DNA from: an uncultured Phycisphaerae bacterium
Lineage (GTDB): Bacteria; Planctomycetota; Phycisphaerae; Phycisphaerales; SM1A02
NCBI GenBank assembly: GCA_937899935.1
Contig: CALCOW010000016.1
Location: 1 to 15,409 of the forward strand
Direction: 5' to 3'
Length of the DNA stretch: 15,409 bases
How positions within the stretch are numbered: the first letter of the stretch is position 1; the number at the start of each line of letters is the position of its first letter. The translations under genes and the position numbers were made by a program. Below are positions 1 to 7,388 of the stretch, piece by piece. The notes under the pieces were generated by a model. The model saw nothing but the letters and a program-made list of their open reading frames with translations, was not told the DNA's origin and ran no database searches.

Positions 1-1506
1 TCGATCGTTCATAATCCAGATGAGAGCACCTGGGAGCTTGGGGTTCATATTGCGGATGTTTCAGAATTTGTAGCAGCTGGTTCATCGCTTGATCAAGAAG
101 CCGCTCAGCGTGGCAATAGTGTCTATCTGCCCCGTCACGTTATACCAATGTTGCCAGAAGTACTTTCGAATGGAATATGTTCATTGCAAGCCGACACAGA
201 TCGGCTGACCAGATCGGTCTTTATAAAGCTCAATGAAAAAGGCCATGTTGTTGGGCAACGAGTTAGTGCATCAGTCATTCGATCTCGCAAAAGATTAACT
301 TATCTAGAGGCACAGTCGCTTATCGATGGAGACATTGAAGAAGCGATAAAAAACACAAACGTCAACTCAGAATATGAAAGCGAGTTGATCGATGCCCTCA
401 GAGGTGCCAATACACTTGCAAAGATCATTAGAAAGCGCCGACTACGCGACGGAATGATTGTGCTTGACCTGCCGGAAGTAGATCTCGTTTTTGACGATGA
501 TGGTCGAGTCGAAGGAGTCCATCCAGAGGACGGGGCCTTCACACACACGATCATTGAGATGTTTATGGTTGAGGCAAATGAGGCTCTCTCTCGTACTTTC
601 TACGAACTTGGAATTCCGGTGATGCGTCGAATTCACCCAGATCCAAGTGGCGGAGATATGAGCGAACTCCAGGAGATTGCTCGCATGATTGGCCTACGCA
701 TGCCCGAAGAGCCTGGTCGGAAAGATCTTCAGCGTCTTCTAAAAGCCACCGCTGGCACACCGGCAGCACGAGCGATTCACATTTCAGTTCTACGTACACT
801 GACGAAGGCCACCTATTCGCCGGCAATCATTGGGCATTATGCACTGGCTTCCGGACATTACAGTCACTTTACAAGTCCGATTCGAAGATATCCTGACTTG
901 CTACTTCATCGAGCCATGACGGCTTATCTTGATGCTACTGAAAATGGCACAAAGCCACCAAAGAAACGTGATGAGAGATCCTTTGCTTCTCGACTACGAC
1001 AAGACAAACGTGTCTTGAATGAAGCAGAGCTGGTCGCGTTCGGTCGTCGATGTTCAGAAAGCGAAGTAGAAGCAGAAGCTGCTGAGCGGCAACTTCGCCA
1101 ATTTCTTGTGCTCGACTTTCTGGCGAGAGAACATCTTGGTGATGAGTTTGAGGGCATTATCACAGGCTTTGGTCGGGGTGCTGTTTACATCTCTCTCGAT
1201 GATTTCCTGGTTGAGGGAATGGCGAGCCTAACAGAGATACCAGGTGGTGATGGCAGAAAAGAGTTTTGGCGCAGTGTTGGTAAGGGCATGCGCATTGTCG
1301 GTGGTCGCTCAAGTCGATGTCTTGTCAGAGGCGATCAATTGAAAGTTCAGATTGAACGTGTTGATCCTGCATCTCGGACGATGTCGCTTCGGGTTGTGAG
1401 TTTGCCAGATGGGGAAGCAAGATATGATCGTGGGGAGACAGCGACAAAGAAAAAGAAAAGCGGCAAGAATAAGAGCCGTCGAAAAAGAACGAAAAGAGGC
1501 AGATAG
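1..1506 (+). CDS. rnr: RNase R-type 3'-5' exoribonuclease, 5' end missing
   Basis: Processive 3'-5' hydrolytic exoribonuclease of the RNB (RNase II/R) family, acting in RNA decay and rRNA/tmRNA quality control in the cytoplasm. The frame is open from base 1 without a stop, so the gene starts upstream and 501 residues are visible. The visible part opens inside the RNB domain with LGVHIADVSEFV, then LDQEA, RGNSVYLP and VIPMLPEVLSNGICSL, followed further on by the late RNB motif HYSHFTSPIRRYPDLLLHR (about 857-913). The cluster of catalytic Asp residues that usually sits just before the first motif lies outside the window. A C-terminal S1-like RNA-binding domain follows (about 1135-1400, from GDEFEGIITGFGRGAVYI), then a very basic Lys/Arg tail (about 1440-1503) typical of RNase R rather than RNase II. 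The first internal ATG at 148 is not the start, because conserved RNB sequence precedes it. It ends 72 bases before acs. Confidence 0.95.
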   Translation, partial: SIVHNPDESTWELGVHIADVSEFVAAGSSLDQEAAQRGNSVYLPRHVIPMLPEVLSNGICSLQADTDRLTRSVFIKLNEKGHVVGQRVSASVIRSRKRLTYLEAQSLIDGDIEEAIKNTNVNSEYESELIDALRGANTLAKIIRKRRLRDGMIVLDLPEVDLVFDDDGRVEGVHPEDGAFTHTIIEMFMVEANEALSRTFYELGIPVMRRIHPDPSGGDMSELQEIARMIGLRMPEEPGRKDLQRLLKATAGTPAARAIHISVLRTLTKATYSPAIIGHYALASGHYSHFTSPIRRYPDLLLHRAMTAYLDATENGTKPPKKRDERSFASRLRQDKRVLNEAELVAFGRRCSESEVEAEAAERQLRQFLVLDFLAREHLGDEFEGIITGFGRGAVYISLDDFLVEGMASLTEIPGGDGRKEFWRSVGKGMRIVGGRSSRCLVRGDQLKVQIERVDPASRTMSLRVVSLPDGEARYDRGETATKKKKSGKNKSRRKRTKRGR

Positions 1507-1578
1507 ACAAGCCATCTTTCAGGTTGTGTCTTCGTCGAGTACAGTAGTTCTCATGTTTAGAATTCTGGAGAATCCGTT

Positions 1579-3576
1579 ATGGCTGAAATAGTAGACAACT
1601 CTGGTAATCTGCACTCAACGCTTGTTGAAGAACGCGTATTTGATCCGCCAACAGATATTGATGCACGCCTCAGTGGCGCTTACATAAAATCCATCGATGA
1701 GTATCGTTCGCTCCATGAACGATCGATAACAGACCCTGAAGGGTTTTGGTCAGAGATAGCTCAAGAGCTTGATTGGTTTAAGCCGTGGGACAAGGTGCTG
1801 AACTGGAATTTGCCTGACGCCGAGTGGTTTGTCGGTGGCAAGACGAATGTATCGCACAATTGTCTTGACCGGCAGATTAATAATGGTCACGGCGATGACA
1901 TTGCCCTGATCTGGGAAGGCGAGCCAGTTGATGGCGCTGGTCCGGAAATCCGCCGTTTAACCTACAAACAACTGCATTCAGAAGTTTGTCGCTGCGCCAA
2001 CATGCTAAAAAAGCTTGGCGTCAAACGAGGCGATATTGTCACAATCTATATGGGAATGGTTCCAGAACTTTCGATAGCGATGCTCGCATGTGCTCGTATC
2101 GGTGCTCCGCATTCTATTGTCTTCGGCGGTTTTTCATCGAAGGCCATTGCAGATCGTGTAGATGATGCGAAGAGTTCTGTGGTCATCACATGTGATGGCG
2201 CATGGCGGCGAGGTAAAGTGATTGAACTGAAGGACCACGTTGATTCTGCGTGTAAGCTTACGGATCAAATTAAAACAGTGGTCGTTCTCAAGCACTGTAA
2301 AAATGAGTGTGGATTTGATAAAGATCGAGATGTCTGGTGGCATGAGGCCCAACAGGATGTATCCGAAGATTGTCCATGTGAACAGATGGATGCTGAGGAC
2401 ATGCTCTTTTTGTTGTACACATCAGGTTCTACAGGTAAGCCCAAAGGCATCGTGCATAGCACGGGCGGCTATATGGTTTACAGTTATTTGACTAGTAAGT
2501 ATGTCTTCAATCTGCGCCCAGACAATGACCAACTTTATTGGTGTACGGCAGATATTGGTTGGATTACTGGTCATAGCTACATTGTTTATGGGCTGCTTCC
2601 CAATCGCGTGCCAACGTTAATGTATGAAGGTGCACCAAACTATCCCGAGCCTGATCGGTTCTGGGATATTGTTGAGCGTCATAAAGTGACACAGTTCTAT
2701 ACAGCGCCAACGGCAATTCGATCTTTCATGAAGTGGGGTGATGAACACCCCAAGAACCATGATCTTTCGAGTCTTCGATTGCTAGGAACAGTTGGTGAGC
2801 CAATTAATCCAGAGACATGGATGTGGTACCGCAATGTGATTGGTCAAGAGCGTTGCCCAATTGTCGACACATGGTGGCAGACGGAAACTGGTGGACACAT
2901 GATTACGCCGCTGCCAGCGGCGACGCCCACAGTGCCTGGTTCATGTACGTTGCCATTTTTTGGCATTGATGCCGCCGTTGTGAATGAGCAAGGTGAAGAA
3001 CAACCCGCTAATACGGGCGGGCTTCTGGTTGTCACAAAGCCGTGGCCATCGATGCTACGTGGCATTTATGGTGATCGAGAGCGCTTTACAGACACCTACT
3101 TTTCCCGAGTCCCAGGTGCCTACTTTGCTGGTGATAGCGCTCGCTGTGACGAGCGTGGCTACTTTTGGATCATGGGCCGTGTTGATGATGTGATCAACGT
3201 ATCCGGTCATCGGTTAGGCACCATGGAGGTCGAATCTGCACTTGTCAGCCATGAAGCGGTTGTTGAAGCCGCAGTGGTGGGCATGCCTTGTGAGATCAAG
3301 GGCACGGGTATTGCCGCCTTTTGCACCTTAGATCCCAGATTTCAGCCCGGAAAGGAGCTCGTGGCGAGTCTGCGAAACCATGTCGCCAACGAGATTGGCC
3401 CCATTGCCAAGCCTGACGATATTCACTTCACAGATGTGTTGCCAAAGACGCGTTCGGGCAAGATTATGCGTCGTTTGTTGCGAGATGTCGCTGCGGGGAA
3501 GGAGTCCAATCAAGACGTCACCACGCTCGAGGATCTCAGTGTTCTTGCCAAATTGAGGGCTAACGAGGAAAACTAA
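1579..3576 (+). CDS. acs: Acetyl-CoA synthetase (AMP-forming)
   Basis: Converts acetate, ATP and CoA to acetyl-CoA, AMP and pyrophosphate by way of an acetyl-adenylate; a cytoplasmic ANL-superfamily enzyme for acetate assimilation. The 665 residues match the usual 650-ish length. Motifs in order: N-terminal ACAS domain with FVGGKTNVSHNCLDR; CoA-site region ARIGAPHSIVFGGFS; adenylate-forming P-loop YTSGSTGKPKGIVHS at residues 280-294; CTADIGWITGHSYIVYG; WWQTETGGHM; hinge-region YFAGDSARCDERGYFWIMGR and DDVINVSGHRLGTMEVESAL; and the C-terminal PKTRSGKIMRR. In the last, Lys628 corresponds to the catalytic lysine that is reversibly acetylated in Acs enzymes. The ATG start is supported by GGAG at 1567-1570, eight bases upstream. 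It is separated by 72 bases from the exonuclease gene and by 95 bases from gspF; no functional tie to the secretion genes is evident. The motif set clearly separates it from propionyl-CoA synthetase-like or acyl-CoA ligase relatives, although substrate range cannot be read from sequence. Confidence 0.96.
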   Translation: MAEIVDNSGNLHSTLVEERVFDPPTDIDARLSGAYIKSIDEYRSLHERSITDPEGFWSEIAQELDWFKPWDKVLNWNLPDAEWFVGGKTNVSHNCLDRQINNGHGDDIALIWEGEPVDGAGPEIRRLTYKQLHSEVCRCANMLKKLGVKRGDIVTIYMGMVPELSIAMLACARIGAPHSIVFGGFSSKAIADRVDDAKSSVVITCDGAWRRGKVIELKDHVDSACKLTDQIKTVVVLKHCKNECGFDKDRDVWWHEAQQDVSEDCPCEQMDAEDMLFLLYTSGSTGKPKGIVHSTGGYMVYSYLTSKYVFNLRPDNDQLYWCTADIGWITGHSYIVYGLLPNRVPTLMYEGAPNYPEPDRFWDIVERHKVTQFYTAPTAIRSFMKWGDEHPKNHDLSSLRLLGTVGEPINPETWMWYRNVIGQERCPIVDTWWQTETGGHMITPLPAATPTVPGSCTLPFFGIDAAVVNEQGEEQPANTGGLLVVTKPWPSMLRGIYGDRERFTDTYFSRVPGAYFAGDSARCDERGYFWIMGRVDDVINVSGHRLGTMEVESALVSHEAVVEAAVVGMPCEIKGTGIAAFCTLDPRFQPGKELVASLRNHVANEIGPIAKPDDIHFTDVLPKTRSGKIMRRLLRDVAAGKESNQDVTTLEDLSVLAKLRANEEN

Positions 3577-3631
3577 CTGGGTGTCCAGCCGATCCAGAGA
3601 TCATTCAAGACATGTTCAAGTTGTATTTCGA

Positions 3632-3662
3632 GTGACACAGGGACGATTTCTTGGCTTACAAT
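3632..3662 (+). promoter_or_regulatory. Candidate promoter for the gsp operon
   Basis: In the 95-base gap before gspF there is GTGACA (3632-3637) and, 19 bases later, TACAAT (3657-3662). These resemble -35 and -10 hexamers with a slightly long spacer. Transcription would begin only a few bases before the gspF ATG at 3672, which agrees with the absence of a Shine-Dalgarno sequence there (a near-leaderless message). This is pattern matching only; chance matches are common. Confidence 0.22.
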
Positions 3663-3671
3663 TGACTCCGC

Positions 3672-4856
3672 ATGGCGACGTACGGATACATCGCCCGGGA
3701 CCAGGACGGTCACGCCGTCGAGGGTAGGCTTTCTGGCCAATCCCTTGAAGCGGTGTTGTCTGAATTGCAGTCTCGACACCTGGCGCCCGTTCAGGTCCAT
3801 CCACTCCGTGATGAACCACTTTTCCAGCGGCGGATTAGTGTCAATCAACTCGCAACAACTTACCGCCAACTCTCTGATTTGATCAGAGCTGGCGTTCCTT
3901 TGTTAAGAAGTCTTTCGATACTCTCCCAGCGGCGAGCCAACCCACGACTTGCTACGGTGATGGGTAAAGTGCGTGACTCAGTGGCCCAAGGGTCGCGCTT
4001 GGCTGATGCGATGGCTTCCTATCCCGCCGTCTTTCCAGATATTCAAGTGGCGATGGTGCGAGCTGGTGAACACGGCGGATTTCTTGATCAAGTCTTGTCA
4101 CGCTTAGCAGCATTTCTTGAACGTCAAGCTGAGCTTCGAGCAAAGTTAATAGGCAGCCTGATTTATCCAGTGATCTTGCTACTGGTTGGGCTTGGCGTTG
4201 TCGTCGCAGCGCTCCTATTTTTCGTTCCGCAATTTAGGGATCTTTATACCGATATCGAGTTGCCCCTTCCAACGCAGATTCTGCTGGGCACCAGTGACTT
4301 TCTTTCGAACTACTGGGGGCTCGTACTCCTAATGTTCGTGGGGCTCATGGCAGGGAGTCTTTGGTTCCTGCGTCTGCAGGCGGTGCGCGATTGGCTCTCC
4401 ACAACACAATTAAGAGTGCCCTTATGGGGCAAGTTGGTGCGCAACTCATGTACCGCTCGGTTTTGCCGTATGTTGGGCACACTCTTGGATAACAGTATTC
4501 CGATGTTGACCTCGCTCAAAATATCGCGTGATGCGGTAGGGAATCGAGTGTTGGCGCAAGCTGTTGAAGAGGCCAGCGATGCGGTTCAAGATGGTGGCTC
4601 TTTGGCTCAACCACTTTCGGCTTCGGGTTTCTTTGAAGATGATGTCGTAGAAATGATCGGTGTAGGGGAATCGGCAAATAACCTTCCGAGCGTCCTCTTG
4701 ACCTCAGCGGAGACCATCGAACGTCGAATTGACCGTGAAATGGCCCTTATGATCAGGCTTACGGAGCCTCTTTTACTCTTATGCATGGCAGGCGTCGTGC
4801 TTTTCATATTTATAGCCCTGGTCGTGCCGATGATGAGAATGAACTCGGCCTTGTAA
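3672..4856 (+). CDS. gspF: Type II secretion inner-membrane protein GspF
   Basis: Polytopic inner-membrane platform protein of T2SS (PilC in type IV pili), expected to contact the assembly ATPase and the GspL/M proteins. It has 394 residues, as usual for GspF. The N-terminus MATYGYIARDQDGHAVEG is the standard GspF opening, followed by two T2SSF repeats: the first at about 60-185 (QLSDLIRAGVPLLRSL; VRAGEHGGFLDQVL), the second at about 260-385 (LGTLLDNSIPMLTSL; IGVGESANNLPSVL). Three membrane segments are visible: around residues 160-187 (YPVILLLVGLGVVVAALLFF), 216-237 and 367-390. The start is forced: an in-frame TGA lies at 3663-3665, nine bases before the ATG. There is no Shine-Dalgarno sequence upstream. 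It is the first gsp gene here; the gspE ATPase that often precedes gspF is absent, and acs lies upstream instead. PilC is the alternative name, but the surrounding gspG-K genes favour GspF. Confidence 0.94.
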   Translation: MATYGYIARDQDGHAVEGRLSGQSLEAVLSELQSRHLAPVQVHPLRDEPLFQRRISVNQLATTYRQLSDLIRAGVPLLRSLSILSQRRANPRLATVMGKVRDSVAQGSRLADAMASYPAVFPDIQVAMVRAGEHGGFLDQVLSRLAAFLERQAELRAKLIGSLIYPVILLLVGLGVVVAALLFFVPQFRDLYTDIELPLPTQILLGTSDFLSNYWGLVLLMFVGLMAGSLWFLRLQAVRDWLSTTQLRVPLWGKLVRNSCTARFCRMLGTLLDNSIPMLTSLKISRDAVGNRVLAQAVEEASDAVQDGGSLAQPLSASGFFEDDVVEMIGVGESANNLPSVLLTSAETIERRIDREMALMIRLTEPLLLLCMAGVVLFIFIALVVPMMRMNSAL

Positions 4857-4977
4857 TCAACCAGGGCCACTCTCACCGGACGTCAGGAATGGTGGCGGAG
4901 GCAACAAGTCAAGAAAAGCATGTTTAGGAGAGAGCTTGATAGCATCAATTCGACATGCAAGGCACTGGAGAAAACTC

Positions 4978-5511
4978 GTGAAACGTATGGAATCAGGCAT
5001 ATCTCAGAACTCGATAAGGCGTGGCTTTTCATTAATAGAACTGCTCATTGTCATTACTATTTTGCTACTTCTTGGTGGAATTGTGGCACTGAACTATTCG
5101 GGAGTGCGCAAACAAGCTAGTAACGACGTCACGCTTGCCCACATTGACCGATTCGAAGCCGCCTTAGAGATGTTTGAAAATGATATGGGGCGCTTACCAA
5201 CCTCTGAAGAGGGCCTGACCGTTTTGTGGGATAGCGAAGTGCTTGAAGAGGAAGATGAAACGAATCGTTGGAGAGGTCCATATCTCAGAGACAGCATGCC
5301 TTCAGATGATTGGGGCAGTGCTTGGGTGTATCGAGCCCCTGGTGATGGAGAAATCCGCGGTGAGGCATTCTATGACATTGTCTCAGTTGGACCTGACAAA
5401 GAGATCGACACTGATGATGATATTCATAATCATGTACGCGCTATGAACAGCGAGGGTGAGATTGACGAAGCTATGGAGTTCACGATTCCCGACGCACCGA
5501 CCGAGAGCTAA
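4978..5511 (+). CDS. gspG: Major pseudopilin GspG
   Basis: Main subunit of the T2SS pseudopilus, made as a prepilin, cleaved and N-methylated by prepilin peptidase, then assembled from the inner membrane. The type III leader ends RRG, with cleavage before FSLIELLIVITILLLLGG (Glu at +5). The GspG signature follows: LPTSEEGLTVLW, WRGPYLRDSMPSDDWG, and an acidic C-terminal loop VGPDKEIDTDDDI that matches the calcium-binding loop of GspG. I place the start at GTG 4978 (177 residues, 15-residue leader) because GGAG (4967-4970) lies seven bases upstream. A TTG at 4936 with AGGAG (4926-4930) would give 191 residues and a longer leader, and an ATG at 4987 is also in frame. It follows gspF after a gap of about 120 bases, and its 3' end overlaps the start region of gspH. 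Confidence 0.93.
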   Translation: MKRMESGISQNSIRRGFSLIELLIVITILLLLGGIVALNYSGVRKQASNDVTLAHIDRFEAALEMFENDMGRLPTSEEGLTVLWDSEVLEEEDETNRWRGPYLRDSMPSDDWGSAWVYRAPGDGEIRGEAFYDIVSVGPDKEIDTDDDIHNHVRAMNSEGEIDEAMEFTIPDAPTES

Positions 5512-6253
5512 TAGACATAAACTGCTTAGCAGAGATCTATGCTCTCATCGAGGTATCTCACTCATCGAAGTGCTGCTCGCGCTTGGGCTGTTGCTCATCG
5601 TGGCTTCAATAGGTGTACTTTCTTCAACCACTCTCCTACATCAACAGCGATTTGAATCTTCGCTCGATCTTGTTCGTGAGCAGCTGGCATCAGCGCGATT
5701 ACACGCGAGACGAACTTCGACGATGATCGAGGTCGTTTATGAAACTGATACCAATAGTATTCTGGCTCGTGTATTTCTTTTGACGGATCAAGAAGATCAA
5801 GGTGCAGAAGATCATCTTCTGGAGCAAAAACGTTGGTCGCGCCATCAACTCGATGCGAGTGTGAGGTTGACACAGTCTCAGGGCAATGAACTGGCGAATA
5901 TTCTGATCGATGATATGTCCTTTGATCCACAAGAAATCGTAACGTCTCAGGCCGGCACGACTTGGTCATTGGTCACGTTTCTACCATCTGGTGGTTGTGC
6001 GAATTTTGCAGAGACGTATTTGGAAGATCAACAGGGGCGCCGAGCAGCACTTTCCGTCGAGCCACTGACTGGTCATGTTCGCTGGACTCGGGTGGATGAC
6101 GGACAGACGTTGTCGGCTGGCGAGCTTGAGTTTGAGGATCACTCAGACCAATCGCCCGAGTTGGCTAGTGCCGATACATTCGATCGCAATGACTTGCCGC
6201 AAGCCCAGAGGACCAATGTCTCCGGGGTGAGCGATGAGACAGTTTATCCATGA
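5456..6253 (+). CDS. gspH: Minor pseudopilin GspH-like
   Basis: Minor pseudopilin of the GspH/FimT type, expected to join the pseudopilus after leader cleavage. The prepilin motif HRG followed by ISLIEVLLALGLLLIVASIG (Glu at +5) is clear. After the long N-terminal helix comes LVREQLASARLHARRTSTMIEV, a typical GspH layout, and near the C-terminus FLPSGGCANF and LSVEPLTGHVRW resemble the closing strands of the GspH domain. The frame contains no ATG before the leader motif. Possible starts are GTG 5456, or TTG 5462 with GAGGG at 5452-5456, both inside the 3' end of gspG; this implies coupled translation and a presequence of about 32 residues. It overlaps gspI at ATGA (6250-6253). The last 40 or so residues are acidic and polar without recognisable motif. 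The GspH assignment rests on position and motif layout, with moderate sequence support. Confidence 0.8.
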   Translation: MRLTKLWSSRFPTHRPRANRHKLLSRDLCSHRGISLIEVLLALGLLLIVASIGVLSSTTLLHQQRFESSLDLVREQLASARLHARRTSTMIEVVYETDTNSILARVFLLTDQEDQGAEDHLLEQKRWSRHQLDASVRLTQSQGNELANILIDDMSFDPQEIVTSQAGTTWSLVTFLPSGGCANFAETYLEDQQGRRAALSVEPLTGHVRWTRVDDGQTLSAGELEFEDHSDQSPELASADTFDRNDLPQAQRTNVSGVSDETVYP

Positions 6254-6699
6254 GTGTCTTCACCAAACGATTCCCTTATACCTCACGCTCATTGCGAGGC
6301 GCCGCTCTTCTTGAACTGTTAATTGCTATTGCACTCTTTGTGAGTGCAGCAGGGCTGATTATGCGTTCCATGAGAACTGCTATGGGCCGCGTTACTGACT
6401 CAAGCGAGCGTCTGAAGGCGATCGATCTTGCTCAATCTAGATTGGCGGAATTCAGTAGTGGTCTCGTGTCGCTTCGCGAGTTACAAGGTGGTGTTGAGAT
6501 CATAGCGCCTTGGATTGTTGAAACTTCGGTCCAGCCATCAGCCATTTCAGATTTTAGCCTCGTTGTGATAACAGTTCGTCAGGATGAGAGTCAAAGTGCA
6601 TCCGTTGACTCATTTATACCGGTGACAATCCGCCAGCTTGTGCACTCTGATTGGAACAAGATTGAGTTGGCTTCTCAAGTATTGGAGCCTGAGGTATGA
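6250..6699 (+). CDS. gspI: Minor pseudopilin GspI-like
   Basis: Small minor pseudopilin (149 residues), expected to form the pseudopilus tip with GspJ and GspK. The leader ends LRG and is followed by AALLELLIAIALFVSAAGLI, with Glu at +5 and a hydrophobic helix. The next stretch, RLKAIDLAQSRLAEFSS, matches the GspI pattern in which the helix continues into an ALxxAQxxLAE-like segment. The C-terminal region is a short beta-rich domain ending IELASQVLEPEV. The ATG overlaps the gspH stop (ATGA) and its own stop overlaps the gspJ start (ATGA), so the three genes are probably coupled. Size, order and motif all agree with GspI; PilV-like is the alternative name. Confidence 0.83.
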   Translation: MSVFTKRFPYTSRSLRGAALLELLIAIALFVSAAGLIMRSMRTAMGRVTDSSERLKAIDLAQSRLAEFSSGLVSLRELQGGVEIIAPWIVETSVQPSAISDFSLVVITVRQDESQSASVDSFIPVTIRQLVHSDWNKIELASQVLEPEV

Positions 6700-7388
6700 G
6701 ACGCAAGAGGCATGCCTTTACCCTCATCGAAGTCTTATTGGCATTGGCCCTTGGTCTTGTCTTGATGGCAGCAGTACTTGGTTTCTTTGGGGACTTAATA
6801 CGTCATCGTACACTCATCAATGAGCGCCTTGATCAAGAGCGTGCAGCCCAAGCACTGATAGACAATCTTTCTCGCGAACTGACATGCGCGATTGTCGGCA
6901 TTGATCGCGTTGGCCCTGGTTTGGTGGGTGACGAGCAAGGTATTTCAGTCTTAGCTCGGTCAGTTGCTATTGAGCGAGCAGCAGTTGGACAAAGCAGATT
7001 AAGTGATCTCACTCAATTGCAATTTCAATTTGATGCTCGTTCTAAAAAGCTTCTGGGAAACAGGAGACTCATTGAACCCGCCAGTTCTACTAATAGTGAT
7101 GATCTCAATTTGATCACGAGCAAACTTGGCTGGGTACGTTTTCGCTATCTCGATGAAGGTCGCTGGCGTTCGAGATACGACAGTGCTGCTAAACAGCGTT
7201 TGCCTGCAGCAGTTGAAGTGGCAATTTGGTATGTGGTACCAGAAGCAATGAAAGAGATAAACGGAAATTCATCCGATGGATTTATGGAAGACCCACTTGT
7301 TGAAGAGTCGAATCCAGATCGGCGGCGCATCATTAGTATTCCAGATGCAATGATAAGCCTTGCAGGCGAGGATGATTTCGATGAATAA
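6696..7388 (+). CDS. gspJ: Minor pseudopilin GspJ-like
   Basis: Minor pseudopilin of the tip complex, 230 residues. A very short basic leader MRRKRHA precedes FTLIEVLLALALGLVLMAAV, with Glu at +5. The residue before the cleavage site is Ala rather than the usual Gly. The helix runs into RTLINERLDQERAAQALIDNLSRELT, and the later LTQLQFQFDAR, LGWVRFRYLDEGRWRSRYD and LPAAVEVAIWYVVPE resemble the GspJ pattern in which a computed value is compared with 'VRFRYLD...W...W', then 'LPxAVEV'. The start ATG overlaps the gspI stop and has GGAG (6684-6687) eight bases upstream. The 3' end overlaps gspK by 8 bases. GspJ is strongly favoured over other pseudopilins by the LPAAVEV motif and gene order. Confidence 0.86.
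   Translation: MRRKRHAFTLIEVLLALALGLVLMAAVLGFFGDLIRHRTLINERLDQERAAQALIDNLSRELTCAIVGIDRVGPGLVGDEQGISVLARSVAIERAAVGQSRLSDLTQLQFQFDARSKKLLGNRRLIEPASSTNSDDLNLITSKLGWVRFRYLDEGRWRSRYDSAAKQRLPAAVEVAIWYVVPEAMKEINGNSSDGFMEDPLVEESNPDRRRIISIPDAMISLAGEDDFDE

Noticed and set aside
1507..1578. TAGAAT at 1558-1563 as a -10 element for acs
   Set aside because: Transcription would begin at or within the acs ribosome binding site and there is no matching -35; acs may instead be read through or have a promoter inside the exonuclease gene.
4866..4893. Possible stem GCCAC/GTGGC after gspF as a terminator
   Set aside because: The stem is only five pairs with a loop of about 20 bases and no U-tract; the operon evidently continues into gspG.
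5595..5969. Antisense open frame of 124 codons opposite gspH
   Set aside because: The sense frame has a clear prepilin motif and GspH layout; the antisense product has none.
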